Part shown: piece by piece, positions 1 through 8,443 of the stretch
Layout: each line of letters starts with the position of its first letter
How positions within the stretch are numbered: position 1 is the first letter of the stretch
NCBI RefSeq assembly: GCF_902464545.1
Contig: NZ_CABQJR010000001.1
Span: 62,001 to 126,000 of the forward strand
Source: an uncultured Senegalimassilia sp.
GTDB lineage: Bacteria; Actinomycetota; Coriobacteriia; Coriobacteriales; Eggerthellaceae
Direction of reading: 5' to 3'
Length of the DNA stretch: 64,000 nt
Position numbers and translations under genes: made by a program
The notes under the pieces: model-generated
Database searches by the model: none
What the model was told of the DNA's origin: nothing
What the model saw: the letters and a program-made list of their open reading frames with translations, nothing else

Positions 1-219
1 GACGCCGTGTGCACCGAGATCATCCAAACCATCCTGCACGAGCGCTACCGCAGCGACCCCTCGCCGTTCGTGCAATATTACGTGGCGTTCTACGCCAGCG
101 CGTATCTAGGGGTCATCACCCACTGGATCGAGACGGGCATGAAGGAAAGCTCGCAGGAGATGGCCCTTGTGGCCATGCGCCTGTTCTTCATCAAACCCGG
201 CGACCCCATTCGACTGTAA
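1..219 (+). CDS. TetR/AcrR-type regulator, C-terminal part (cut by window start)
   Basis: The reading frame is open from the first base to the TAA at 217-219, so only the last 72 residues of a protein are present. They are helical and contain a tyrosine-rich segment followed by Gly-Val-Ile-Thr-His-Trp-Ile-Glu-Thr-Gly-Met, which resembles the ligand-binding C-terminal domain of TetR/DhaS-like repressors, where a Trp-x-x-x-Gly-Met stretch ends one helix. No DNA-binding domain is in view. The stop lies 15 bp before the next gene, so the two may be co-transcribed and the regulator could control the dehydratase activase. Family assignment rests on this short fragment only. Confidence 0.6.
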   Translation, partial: DAVCTEIIQTILHERYRSDPSPFVQYYVAFYASAYLGVITHWIETGMKESSQEMALVAMRLFFIKPGDPIRL

Positions 220-234
220 GGAATAAGGCGGAAC

Positions 235-3200
235 ATGAGCGAGAACAACCAGAACGAGAACCTGCATATCGGCATCGACGTGGGCTCCACCACGGTCAAG
301 CTGGCCATCTTGGACGACGCGGACCAGATCCGCTACGCGGTGTACCGTCGTCACCACGCGGACGTGCGCGCCACCATCGTCGAGGTGCTGTCCGAGGCTG
401 CGCGCGACTTCGGCGACAAGCGCATGACCATCGCCATCACCGGATCGGGCGGCTTGCTTTTGGCCCAATGGCTGGGCATCGAGTTCGTGCAGGAGGTCAT
501 CGCCAGCAAAACCGCCGTCGAAACCTTCATCCCGAAAACCGACGTGGCCATCGAGCTGGGCGGCGAGGACGCGAAGATCATCTACTTCGACAACGGCATC
601 GAGCAGCGCATGAACGGCACGTGCGCCGGCGGCACCGGCGCGTTCATCGACCAGATGGCGGCGCTTTTGAACACCGACGCCGGCGGCCTGAACGAGCTGG
701 CGCAGCACGCCACCACCATCTATCCCATCGCCAGCCGCTGCGGCGTGTTCGCGAAAACCGACGTGCAGCCGCTGCTCAACGAGGGCGCGCGCCGCGAGGA
801 CATCGCCGCGTCCATCTTCCAGTCCGTGGTCACGCAGACCATCTCCGGCCTGGCGTGCGGGCGCCCTATCCGCGGCTACGTGGCTTTCCTGGGCGGCCCG
901 CTGCAGTACCTTCCTGAACTGCGCAAACGCTTCTATGAAACGCTGAACCTGGACGAGGAGCACCGCATCGTCCCGCAAAACGCCCACCTGTTCGTGGCCG
1001 GCGGCTGCGCCATCGCCGGCGCGGCCAGCGAGACGGTGAAGGCCGAGCTGCTCTCAGACGTGCTCGAGCGCCTGAAGAACCTCGGCGACATCCAGGGCAG
1101 CGAGGTCGTGCGCCTGCCCCCGCTGTTCGTCGACCAGGCGGAACTGGACGAGTTCAACGCCCGCCACGCCGGCGAGCGCGTGCCCCGCGGCGACCTTGCC
1201 AGCTACCGCGGCACCGCCTTCTTGGGCATCGACGCCGGCTCCACCACGTTCAAGGCCGCGCTCATCGGCCAGGACGGCGAGCTGCTGTGGACCCATTACG
1301 TGTCGAACAAGGGCGACGTGCTCGGTTGCGCGAAGGCCGCCATCGCCAAGCTCTACCGCGAGCTGCCGCGCGACGCCGCCGGCAACCCGCTGGTGACCAT
1401 CGGCCATTCCACGGTCACGGGCTACGGCGAGCACCTGCTGCTCGAGGCGCTGCGCGTGGACTCGGGCGAGATCGAGACGGTTGCGCACCTGCGCGGCGCG
1501 CAGGAGATGCTGCCGGGCGTTGAGTTCATCCTGGACATCGGCGGTCAGGACATGAAGTGCCTGCGCGTGAAAGACGGCGTCATCGACCACATCATGCTCA
1601 ACGAGGCGTGCTCCTCGGGCTGCGGCAGCTTCATCGAAAGCTTCGCCAGCGGCCTGAACCTGGACGTGTCCGAGTTCGCGAAGACCGCCATCGGCGCGGA
1701 AAACCCCGTCGACCTGGGCAGCCGCTGCACCGTGTTCATGAACAGCCGCGTGAAGCAGGCGCAGAAGGAAGGCGCCACCGTCGGCGACATCGCCGCGGGC
1801 CTGGCCATCTCGGTCATCAAGAACGCCCTGTTCAAGGTCATCAAGATCCGCGACCCGCATGACGTGGGCAGCAAGGTCATCGTGCAGGGCGGCACGTTCC
1901 TCAACGATGCCGTGCTGCGCGCCTTCGAGCAGCTCTCGGGCGTGAACGCCGTGCGTCCCGACATCGCCGGCAACATGGGCGCGTTCGGCGCGGCGCTTCT
2001 GGCCCGCGACCGTTTCAGCCGCCAGGATTCGCAAGTCAGCGGCCTGCTGTCCCTTGATGCGCTCGAGGCCCTTGCGCCCACGCACAGGACCGTGCGCTGC
2101 AAGGCGTGCTCGAACCACTGCCTGCTCACCGTCAACGACTTCGGCGTCGACGAGGCCACGGGCAAACACCGCCGCTTCATCACGGGCAATCGCTGCGAGA
2201 AGGGCGCCGGCGCGCTTGGCCAGGCGACGAAGGCCGACAAGGTCCCCAACCTGTTCGAGTACAAGTCGAAGCGCCTGTTCGACCACTACACGCCGCTGGC
2301 GGAGCAGGACGCGCCGCGCGGCACCGTGGGCATTCCGCGCGCGCTGAACATGTACGAGAACTACCCGTTCTGGTTCACCTTCTTCACGAAGCTGGGCTGG
2401 CGCGTGGTGCTCTCGGACCCGTCCACGAAGAAAACCTACGAGGCCGGCATCGAGTCCATGCCGTCGGAGAGCGTGTGCTACCCGGCGAAGCTCTCGCACG
2501 GCCACATCATGAACCTGCTGGACAAGCACCCCGACTTCATCTGGTTCCCCTGCAGCAAGTGGGAGCGCCAGGAGGACGAGGGCGCCGGCAACCACTTCAA
2601 CTGCCCCATCGTGGCCAGCTACGCCGAGGCGCTGCGTCTCAACATCGACGAGCTGCGCGACTCCGACACGCAGTTCCTGAACCCGTGGCTGCCCTACGAT
2701 AAGAAGGAGCACCTTAAGAAGCGCCTGTTCGTGGAGCTGATCCAGGCGCATCCCGAACTGTGCGGCAAGGGCGTGGCAGCGCCCACGCAGGCCGAGGTCG
2801 ACGCCGCGGTGGACGCCGCATGGGCCGAGGACGAGGCGTTCAAGGCCGACATCCGCGAGAAGGGCGCCGAGACGCTGCTGTGGATGGAGAAGACCCATAC
2901 GCACGGCATCGTGCTGGCGGGCCGCCCGTACCACAACGACCCCGAGATCAACCACGCCATCCCCGAGCTTCTGACCAGCTTCGGCCTGGCGGTGCTCACC
3001 GAGGACTCCATCGCGCATTTGGGCACGCTCGAGCGCCCCATCCGCCTGGTGGACCAGTGGATGTACCACACGCGCCTGTACGCCGCGGCGAAGGTGGCGT
3101 CGGAGCGCAAGGACCTCGACCTCATCCAGCTGAACAGCTTCGGCTGCGGCCTTGACGCGCTGACCACCGATCAGGTGCAGGAGATCTTGGAGCAGGCTGG

Positions 3201-4887
3201 CAAGGTGTACACCGTGCTGAAGATCGACGAGGTGTCCAACCTCGGCGCCGCGCGCATCCGTGTGCGCAGCCTGCTTGCGGCCCTGAAGGACCAGGCCGAC
3301 GAGGAGGCCGAGGCCCGTGCGGCCGAGCAGGCGCGCAACGCCGCGGGCTGCGGCGCATGCAGCCTGGATGTGGAGCAGCTGCTGGCCGAGGCCGAGGAGC
3401 GCGCGGCGGGCAAGCAGGCCGGCGGCGCCGATGCCGAGGCCGTGCAGGCCGCGGCGGCAGCCATCAAGCCGCCCGCAAGCTTCACGGAAAAGGCTGCGCC
3501 CGAGGTGCAGGCCGAGTTCAAGCAGCGCGACAGCGGTGCTTCGACGGAGTTCCCGCGCGCCCAGTTCACCGAGGAGATGCGCGATGCGGGCTACACCATC
3601 CTGGCTCCGCAGATGGCGCCGTACCACTTCGAGCTGCTCGTGCCCATCTTCGAGCGCTTCGGCTACAACGTGGAGCTGCTGCCTTCCGTGGACCACGGGG
3701 CGGTGGATGCGGGCCTGAAGTACGTGAACAACGACATCTGCTACCCGTCCATTCTGGTCACGGGCCAAATCATGGAAGCGGTCATGTCCGGCAAGTACGA
3801 CACCGACAAGCTAGCGGTGCTCATCACGCAGACCGGCGGCGGCTGCCGTGCCACGAACTACATCTCGCTCATCCGCAAGGCGCTCAAGTCGGTGGGCCTG
3901 TCGCATATCCCCGTCATCGCCATCAGCTTCAAGGACTTAGGCGAGGTCAACCCCGGCTTCTCCATCACGCCGGCCATGCTCTACCAGGCGGTGTCGGCGC
4001 TGCAGTACGGCGACCTGCTCATGATGTGCCTGTACCGCACGCGCCCCTACGAGGTGGAGCCCGGCAGTGCGAACGCCCTGTTCGACCACTGGATGGCCGA
4101 GTGCAAGCGCCAGCTGAAACGCGGTGTGAAGCGCGGCGAGTTCAAGCGCACGGTCAAGCAGATCGTCGAGGACTTCGACACGCTGCCGCTGCAAGGCGAG
4201 GGCACCAAGCCGCGCGTCGGCGTGGTCGGCGAGATCTTGGTGAAGTTCCACCCCACGGCGAACAACCAGATCGTCGACGTCATCGAGCGCGAGGGCTGCG
4301 AGGCCGTGGTGCCGGGGCTTATCGAGTTCTTCCTGTTCGGCGCGGCGGGCGGCATCTTCCAGAAGGACCCGCTCGGCCGTTCGGCCAAGGGCGCGTTTGG
4401 CAGCAAGATCGCCCTGCAGGCGGTGAAGGCCCTGCGCGCGCCGGTGACCAAGGCGCTCGAGGAGTCCACGCGCTTCAACCCACCGGCGAGCATCTATGAG
4501 CTGGCCGAGTACGCAAGCGAGATCTTGAGCCTGTGCAACTCCATGGGCGAGGGCTGGCTGCTCACGGCCGAGATGGTGGAGCTCATCCGCACGGGCGCGC
4601 CGAACGTGGTGTGCACGCAGCCGTTCGCCTGCCTGCCGAACCACGTGGTGGGCAAGGCGGTCATCAAGGAGCTGCGCCGCCGCTACCCGGAGAGCAACAT
4701 CGTGGCCGTCGACTACGACCCCGGCGCGTCCGAGGTCAACCAGCTCAACCGCATCAAGCTCATGATCGCGGTGGCGAAGAGCAACCTGGCCGACAAGGAG
4801 GCCGAGGCCCGCGCGGCTCGCACGGCGGCGGCCACGCCGGCGGTCGAGGAAGCCGGCGCGCTCGACGTGCAGGAAACGAGGGCGTAA
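235..4887 (+). CDS. 2-hydroxyacyl-CoA dehydratase activase/dehydratase fusion protein
   Basis: This 1550-residue protein joins two BadF/BadG/HgdC-type ATPase domains (ASKHA fold) to DUF2229/HgdB-like domains. The first ATPase domain opens with Gly-Ile-Asp-Val-Gly-Ser-Thr-Thr-Val-Lys near residue 13, the second with Gly-Ile-Asp-Ala-Gly-Ser-Thr-Thr near residue 331. Each carries a Cys in a Gly/Ser-rich loop of the kind that binds the bridging [4Fe-4S] cluster in activators. DUF2229-like sequence begins near residue 695, and a second HgdB-like part runs from about 1115 to 1490. Classic activators are about 260 residues; the long fused form is known in anaerobes and its substrate is unknown. By family analogy it would couple ATP hydrolysis to low-potential electron transfer. 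An AAGGAATAAGGCGG stretch precedes the ATG. Confidence 0.85.
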   Translation: MSENNQNENLHIGIDVGSTTVKLAILDDADQIRYAVYRRHHADVRATIVEVLSEAARDFGDKRMTIAITGSGGLLLAQWLGIEFVQEVIASKTAVETFIPKTDVAIELGGEDAKIIYFDNGIEQRMNGTCAGGTGAFIDQMAALLNTDAGGLNELAQHATTIYPIASRCGVFAKTDVQPLLNEGARREDIAASIFQSVVTQTISGLACGRPIRGYVAFLGGPLQYLPELRKRFYETLNLDEEHRIVPQNAHLFVAGGCAIAGAASETVKAELLSDVLERLKNLGDIQGSEVVRLPPLFVDQAELDEFNARHAGERVPRGDLASYRGTAFLGIDAGSTTFKAALIGQDGELLWTHYVSNKGDVLGCAKAAIAKLYRELPRDAAGNPLVTIGHSTVTGYGEHLLLEALRVDSGEIETVAHLRGAQEMLPGVEFILDIGGQDMKCLRVKDGVIDHIMLNEACSSGCGSFIESFASGLNLDVSEFAKTAIGAENPVDLGSRCTVFMNSRVKQAQKEGATVGDIAAGLAISVIKNALFKVIKIRDPHDVGSKVIVQGGTFLNDAVLRAFEQLSGVNAVRPDIAGNMGAFGAALLARDRFSRQDSQVSGLLSLDALEALAPTHRTVRCKACSNHCLLTVNDFGVDEATGKHRRFITGNRCEKGAGALGQATKADKVPNLFEYKSKRLFDHYTPLAEQDAPRGTVGIPRALNMYENYPFWFTFFTKLGWRVVLSDPSTKKTYEAGIESMPSESVCYPAKLSHGHIMNLLDKHPDFIWFPCSKWERQEDEGAGNHFNCPIVASYAEALRLNIDELRDSDTQFLNPWLPYDKKEHLKKRLFVELIQAHPELCGKGVAAPTQAEVDAAVDAAWAEDEAFKADIREKGAETLLWMEKTHTHGIVLAGRPYHNDPEINHAIPELLTSFGLAVLTEDSIAHLGTLERPIRLVDQWMYHTRLYAAAKVASERKDLDLIQLNSFGCGLDALTTDQVQEILEQAGKVYTVLKIDEVSNLGAARIRVRSLLAALKDQADEEAEARAAEQARNAAGCGACSLDVEQLLAEAEERAAGKQAGGADAEAVQAAAAAIKPPASFTEKAAPEVQAEFKQRDSGASTEFPRAQFTEEMRDAGYTILAPQMAPYHFELLVPIFERFGYNVELLPSVDHGAVDAGLKYVNNDICYPSILVTGQIMEAVMSGKYDTDKLAVLITQTGGGCRATNYISLIRKALKSVGLSHIPVIAISFKDLGEVNPGFSITPAMLYQAVSALQYGDLLMMCLYRTRPYEVEPGSANALFDHWMAECKRQLKRGVKRGEFKRTVKQIVEDFDTLPLQGEGTKPRVGVVGEILVKFHPTANNQIVDVIEREGCEAVVPGLIEFFLFGAAGGIFQKDPLGRSAKGAFGSKIALQAVKALRAPVTKALEESTRFNPPASIYELAEYASEILSLCNSMGEGWLLTAEMVELIRTGAPNVVCTQPFACLPNHVVGKAVIKELRRRYPESNIVAVDYDPGASEVNQLNRIKLMIAVAKSNLADKEAEARAARTAAATPAVEEAGALDVQETRA

Positions 4888-4974
4888 AGCCGTCATCAAG
4901 GGGGGCGATGGGAGACCGTCGCCCCTGCATTTCGTTTGCGAGAACGTAAGTGATTGTGGGTGAGCGCGGGAGCT

Positions 4975-5054
4975 GAACAGGGGACGGAGGTGTGTTCAGG
5001 AAGCAGCTTTGGGAAACGCGAACCTCTTCCTGAACACACCTCCGTCCCCTGTTC
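4975..5054. repeat. Long palindrome, family A, copy 1
   Basis: A perfect inverted repeat with arms 4975-5003 and 5026-5054 (29 bp each) encloses a 22-nt loop. The arm core is GAACAGGGGACGGAGGTG followed by TGTTCA. Copies lie at 6846, 7796, 8237 and 61663 and a single arm at 8338. The loop here is nearly identical to that of the copy at 7796. A degenerate run of GTTCGCCC units follows the right arm to about 5071. The unit lies between the activase gene and rsmI, where it could also act as a transcript end. Confidence 0.95.
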
Positions 5055-5181
5055 GCCCTGTTCGCCCCCCGTTCATCTGGGTACGACACCTCCGCAATGA
5101 GGAAAAGGGCGTGGCTGGCAAATCGATCGAACGCCGCCCGCCCTCATATCCGCGTTGCGTATCACGATAGGAAGGAACGAT

Positions 5182-6030
5182 ATGGCTGGCAAGCTGATCA
5201 TCTGCCCGACGCCCATCGGCAACCTGGGCGATATGCCGCAGCGTGCGCTTGATGCGCTGACCAGCGCCGATGTGGTGTGTGCGGAAGATACGCGCGTCAC
5301 CGGCAAGCTGCTGGCGGCGTTCGGCATCGGCAAGCGCTTGGAGCGCTTGGACGAGGCGCTCATCGGCTCGCGCGCCGACGGCATTGTGGCGCGCGTGGAG
5401 GCTGGCGAGGTCATCGCGTATTGCAGCGATGCCGGCATGCCGGGCGTATCCGACCCGGGCTTGCGACTGGTTCGCGCATGCCGGGAAGCGGGCGCGCCGG
5501 TGGAGGTGCTGCCCGGGCCCACCGCTACCGCCACGGCGTATGTGGCAAGCGGTTGCACGAATCCGCGCTTCTACTTCGGCGGCTTCTTCCCGCGCAAGGC
5601 TGGCGAGCAGAAGGCCGCGCTCGATGCGGTGCGCACGCTGGATGCGGCGCTTATCTATTACGAAAGCCCGAACCGCATCGCTGGGGCGCTTGCTGTGCTG
5701 TCCGAGGCTTTCCCGCTGCGCGAGGCGGCCGTGTGCCGCGAGCTCACGAAGCTGCATGAGGAAGTGGTGCGCGACGCGCTGCCTGCGTTGCGCGACGAGT
5801 TCGCCGCCCGCGAGGCGGCCGGCGGCATCAAGGGCGAGATCGTCATCGTGATCGACGGGCCCAGCGAGGCGGAGGGGCAGGCTGCTCAGGAAAGCGCCGA
5901 GGATTCCGCTCGCGTCCGTGCTGCCCAGCTCAAGGCCGAGGGCGCGCGCAACAAGGACATCGCGAAAACGCTGGTGGCCGAGTTCGGCCTGCCGCGCAAC
6001 GCCGCGTACGAGATCGCGCTGGAGGCGTAG
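5182..6030 (+). CDS. rsmI: 16S rRNA (cytidine-1402-2'-O)-methyltransferase RsmI
   Basis: A 282-residue enzyme of the tetrapyrrole-methylase fold that 2'-O-methylates C1402 of 16S rRNA with S-adenosylmethionine. The family signatures are all present in order: CPTPIGNLGDMP at the N-terminus, AEDTRVTGKLL, YCSDAGMPGVSDPG, LPGPTATATA, the GGFFPRK segment and YESPNRI. The usual RsmI C-terminal helical tail is also there. The start was set at 5182 rather than 5155 because a GGAAGGA ribosome-binding site ends 6 nt before it and the protein then begins at the conserved Met-Ala-Gly-Lys-Leu. The next gene starts 3 bp after the stop, so the two are probably translated from one mRNA. Confidence 0.95.
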   Translation: MAGKLIICPTPIGNLGDMPQRALDALTSADVVCAEDTRVTGKLLAAFGIGKRLERLDEALIGSRADGIVARVEAGEVIAYCSDAGMPGVSDPGLRLVRACREAGAPVEVLPGPTATATAYVASGCTNPRFYFGGFFPRKAGEQKAALDAVRTLDAALIYYESPNRIAGALAVLSEAFPLREAAVCRELTKLHEEVVRDALPALRDEFAAREAAGGIKGEIVIVIDGPSEAEGQAAQESAEDSARVRAAQLKAEGARNKDIAKTLVAEFGLPRNAAYEIALEA

Positions 6031-6033
6031 GGC

Positions 6034-6831
6034 GTGGCCAGCGATAACCGCTCCGGCCCGGTGCGCACGCGCCGCGTTGACCCGGGCGAGCTCAAGCGCC
6101 AGGCGGCGGGCGGCTCGCGCGGGGCGGGTGCCGCGCCGCAGCGGCGTTCGGCCGCTTCCGGTCGCGGGAGCGACGAGGCGGGGAAGGTTGCGCAGCGCCG
6201 CCGTCCGTCCGGTGTCGGGCGCACGGCGGCCGGGGCAGGGAAGGCGGGTTCGCAAGCAACGCGCCGCAAGCCCGCGCGCCCAGCTGCGCCCGAGGTGCTT
6301 CATGTCGACGGCATCGAGGTTCGCTTGCAGCGCAAAAAGGTGAAGAACCTCAACCTGCGCATCGCCCGCGATGGCGGCCATGTGGACGCATCCGCGCCCT
6401 CCTGGATGGCGCCGGCGGATGTGGCGGATTTCGTGCATCGCAAGCATGATTGGATAGAGGCCCAGATGGAGCGCGTGTCCGCCACGCCCATGGCGCAGGC
6501 ATCGCAGGCGTCGAAGGCCGAGGTAGCGCAGTGGCGCGCGGTGGTGCAGGCATGCGTGCCGGCGCTGGTGGCGGCATGGGAACCTATCATGGGGGTGAAG
6601 GCGGGCCAGCTGGCGTATCGCAACATGACCAGCCGCTGGGGCAGTTGCCAACCTTCCACGGGCCGCATCTGCATCAACGTGCGCTTGGCGCTCTACCCGC
6701 CGGAATGCCTGGAATACGTGGTGGTGCACGAGCTGTGCCATCTGCTCGAGCGCGGTCACGGCCCAAGGTTCCACCAGCTCATGGACCGCTTCATGCCCGA
6801 CTGGAAACAGCGCCGCGACAAACTGCGGTAG
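6034..6831 (+). CDS. YgjP-like zinc metallopeptidase domain protein
   Basis: A 265-residue protein with a GTG start 3 bp after rsmI. Residues 1 to about 85 are Arg/Ala/Gly-rich and look disordered. The rest matches the YgjP/DUF45 (SprT-like) family: RNMTSRWGSCQPSTGRICIN in the middle, then the zinc motif His-Glu-Leu-Cys-His at residues 232-236 followed by Gly-His-Gly-Pro-Arg-Phe-His, which supplies the third ligand. Family members are predicted metal-dependent hydrolases; the substrate is unknown here. The disordered N-terminal tail is an addition to the usual family length of about 170-240 residues. The start codon is an inference from spacing, since a later start would also keep the whole domain. 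Confidence 0.85.
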   Translation: MASDNRSGPVRTRRVDPGELKRQAAGGSRGAGAAPQRRSAASGRGSDEAGKVAQRRRPSGVGRTAAGAGKAGSQATRRKPARPAAPEVLHVDGIEVRLQRKKVKNLNLRIARDGGHVDASAPSWMAPADVADFVHRKHDWIEAQMERVSATPMAQASQASKAEVAQWRAVVQACVPALVAAWEPIMGVKAGQLAYRNMTSRWGSCQPSTGRICINVRLALYPPECLEYVVVHELCHLLERGHGPRFHQLMDRFMPDWKQRRDKLR

Positions 6832-6845
6832 CGCGCGCTGCTCCC

Positions 6846-6925
6846 GAACAGGGGACGGAGGTGTGTTCAGGAGGGGGCTTCCGCTTTCCGGAGCTGTTTC
6901 CTGAACACACCTCCGTCCCCTGTTC
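6846..6925. repeat. Long palindrome, family A, copy 2
   Basis: Perfect 27-bp arms at 6846-6872 and 6899-6925 with a 26-nt loop. Read on the minus strand the loop resembles those of copies 1 and 3 (GGAAACAGCT versus GGAAGCAGCT), so this copy is inverted relative to them. It lies just past the 3' end of the RAYT gene and downstream of the metallopeptidase gene. Confidence 0.95.
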
Positions 6926-6975
6926 ACCCAGTCCGTCCGCGCATGTTAGCGCCAGTAGCGCTTCACCCGTTATTC

Positions 6976-7731
6976 TCATGCCTCCGATATGCTGCTGAGG
7001 GGAAGTCCTGTCAAGCGTTGAATTTGCCTTACGCCTATTCCGTTGTCTTTCAGCAAGCGAATAGCCGTACGGCGTTCCTCGCGTGGGGTTTGCTTCAAGG
7101 CGATAAGCGCATCTTCGCCAATGAGGTTTGCCGCCATCGCGTAGGCTTCCTCGTTTGTAAGGCGTTTGACCTGCATAGAAGCTGACGGTATATCTATTGG
7201 CAGCTTGCCTTCATGCTCGAGTCGGTGGAATTTTTCAAATGCGTCAATCCCTCCAAGCATATTCAGAATCAAATCCCGATTCGTTATCCCTGGTTTGCCC
7301 AGATAATCCTGGTAGCTGCTCCATTTCCAATCGGCTGCAGGGGATAATCCAGCAACGGCAGGGTTGTTGTGGATATAGCGAACAACGGTTAGAAGGTAGT
7401 CGTCGTCTTCGATGGGCTCGCTTCGGAATCGTCCACCGAAAAGATGTCCGCAGCGACGATGACGCTCATTGAACCACAAGGCGTAAGATCCCAGCAATCG
7501 ACGCATGCCGTTGGAGATGCTGGGCAGCGGCGCTTGGGCCAGAACGTGAAAATGGTTGTCCATGAGCACGTACGCAAAAATGGAAATGTCAAACTTGCAA
7601 AACAGGGAATTCATGAGCGTGGTGAACCGAATTCGATCAACGTCGTCTTCGAAAATGATCTGCTTAGCAGTTCCGCGGGCCATCACGTGATATGTATTGC
7701 AATCAGATTCCATTCGAGCACATCGAGGCAT
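6976..7731 (-). CDS. REP-associated tyrosine transposase (RAYT, Y1/HUH family)
   Basis: A 251-residue protein of the TnpA_REP/Y1 transposase group, a single-strand-specific HUH nuclease family. Visible marks are the N-terminal YHVMARGTAKQIIFEDD, the metal-binding Asn-His-Phe-His-Val (HUH motif), LLGSYALWFNERHRRCGHLF, and the family-typical VRYIHNNPAVAG, which follows the expected catalytic region. The C-terminus (about 205-251) looks like a helix-turn-helix. The start at 7731 was chosen because AAAGGA lies just upstream; the open frame continues 43 codons further into the neighbouring palindrome. It sits between palindrome copies 2 and 3 and has no other transposon features, which is the typical RAYT arrangement. 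GC is lower than in neighbours, suggesting acquisition. Confidence 0.88.
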   Translation of the reverse strand: MPRCARMESDCNTYHVMARGTAKQIIFEDDVDRIRFTTLMNSLFCKFDISIFAYVLMDNHFHVLAQAPLPSISNGMRRLLGSYALWFNERHRRCGHLFGGRFRSEPIEDDDYLLTVVRYIHNNPAVAGLSPAADWKWSSYQDYLGKPGITNRDLILNMLGGIDAFEKFHRLEHEGKLPIDIPSASMQVKRLTNEEAYAMAANLIGEDALIALKQTPREERRTAIRLLKDNGIGVRQIQRLTGLPLSSISEA

Positions 7732-7795
7732 AGGCGAGTCCTTTCGGCAAAAGATGAGAACAGGTCGAGCATCAAGGCACTTTCGTGAATAGAAT

Positions 7796-7878
7796 GAACA
7801 GGGGGACGGAGGTGTGTTCAGGAAGCAGCTTTGGGAAATGCGGGTCCTCTCTCTGAACACACCTCCGTCCCCCTGTTC
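7796..7878. repeat. Long palindrome, family A, copy 3
   Basis: Arms 7796-7820 and 7854-7878 (25 bp, perfect). The G run has five Gs on one arm and five Cs on the other, where other copies have four, so the change has been kept symmetrical. The loop begins GGAAGCAGCTTTGGGAAA as in copy 1. It lies upstream of the RAYT start, in the opposite orientation to copy 2. Confidence 0.95.
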
Positions 7879-7880
7879 AT

Positions 7881-8236
7881 CTGCAAGCTGCCTTGCCTTC
7901 TTTGGTCGCCAGACTATAGCAGTGTGCTGTTCCGTGACTCGTTTGGGGGAGGGAAGTGTCGCGAATTTGTTGTTTTCACCTGGGCAAAAGCCTCTCTTAT
8001 GCAGCTTTGCCTTATCGGTTGTGGCTGTTTTCTGTTAGTGAACATCCGCTGTTCGCAAATCAAGTTAGGGATAACCGCAGATTGGGTTCCAAAGACAGCC
8101 TGCGGGCGTAAGGCATCGAGAAAATCGAAGGCATTTGATGTCGGAACATACGAGCACGCTGAAGGACGCACCTTCGAATAGCGGCGTATTGGACGTGACG
8201 GGCTGCTGCATTACGATTGCTTGTGAGCGGAACGGT
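7881..8236. other. Gene-poor, lower-GC spacer
   Basis: The region between RAYT and the MFS gene (7732-8443) holds no gene I can support apart from the palindromes. This stretch is visibly less GC-rich than the flanks. It carries only short overlapping open frames without family similarity, ribosome-binding sites or codon bias. It may be the remains of an inserted segment that came with the RAYT. Confidence 0.5.
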
Positions 8237-8316
8237 GAACAGGGGACGGAGGTGTGTTCAGACGGAGGCCTGCATTTCTCTAAGCTATTTTCTGAACACA
8301 CCTCCGTCCCCTGTTC
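8237..8316. repeat. Long palindrome, family A, copy 4
   Basis: Arms 8237-8260 and 8293-8316 are perfect over 24 bp. The loop read on the minus strand (AATAGCTTAGAGAAATGCAGG) parallels loops 1 and 3, so this copy has the same orientation as copy 2. Confidence 0.95.
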
Positions 8317-8337
8317 ACGCAAGCGACAGCGTTCGCC

Positions 8338-8360
8338 GAACACACCTCCGTCCCCTGTTC
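8338..8360. repeat. Family A palindrome, single arm
   Basis: One right-hand arm only: GAACACACCTCCGTCCCC followed by TGTTC, 21 bp after copy 4, with no matching left arm. It looks like a truncated or half-deleted copy and gives a three-arm array. Confidence 0.9.
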
Positions 8361-8431
8361 ACGTGGCGAGCCGCCTTCCTCCCTTCCGTGCGCGTTTCGT
8401 GCGCGGGCGGTTGCGGGTGCGCTGCAACTGC

Positions 8432-8437
8432 TACCAT
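8432..8437 (+). promoter_or_regulatory. -10 box of a leaderless promoter
   Basis: TACCAT lies 6 nt before the ATG of the MFS gene, which would place the transcription start at or next to the start codon. No ribosome-binding site is visible, which agrees with a leaderless transcript. No clear -35 box is seen. Confidence 0.45.
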
Positions 8438-8443
8438 CGCGGT

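Noticed and set aside
1054..3768. Long minus-strand open frame (904 codons) opposite the activase gene
   Set aside because: It is a GC-skew shadow of the plus-strand gene, with Arg/His/Ala/Leu-rich low-information sequence and no family signature.
6976..7860. Full-length start of RAYT at 7860
   Set aside because: The extra 43 codons translate the palindrome arm itself, while the start at 7731 has a proper ribosome-binding site and a normal family N-terminus.
7831..8181. 116-codon plus-strand open frame beside RAYT
   Set aside because: It starts inside palindrome copy 3, lacks a ribosome-binding site and shows no protein features.
4975..8360. Possible CRISPR array
   Set aside because: The repeats are palindromes at irregular distances with conserved loops, not regularly spaced repeats with unique spacers, and there are no cas genes.
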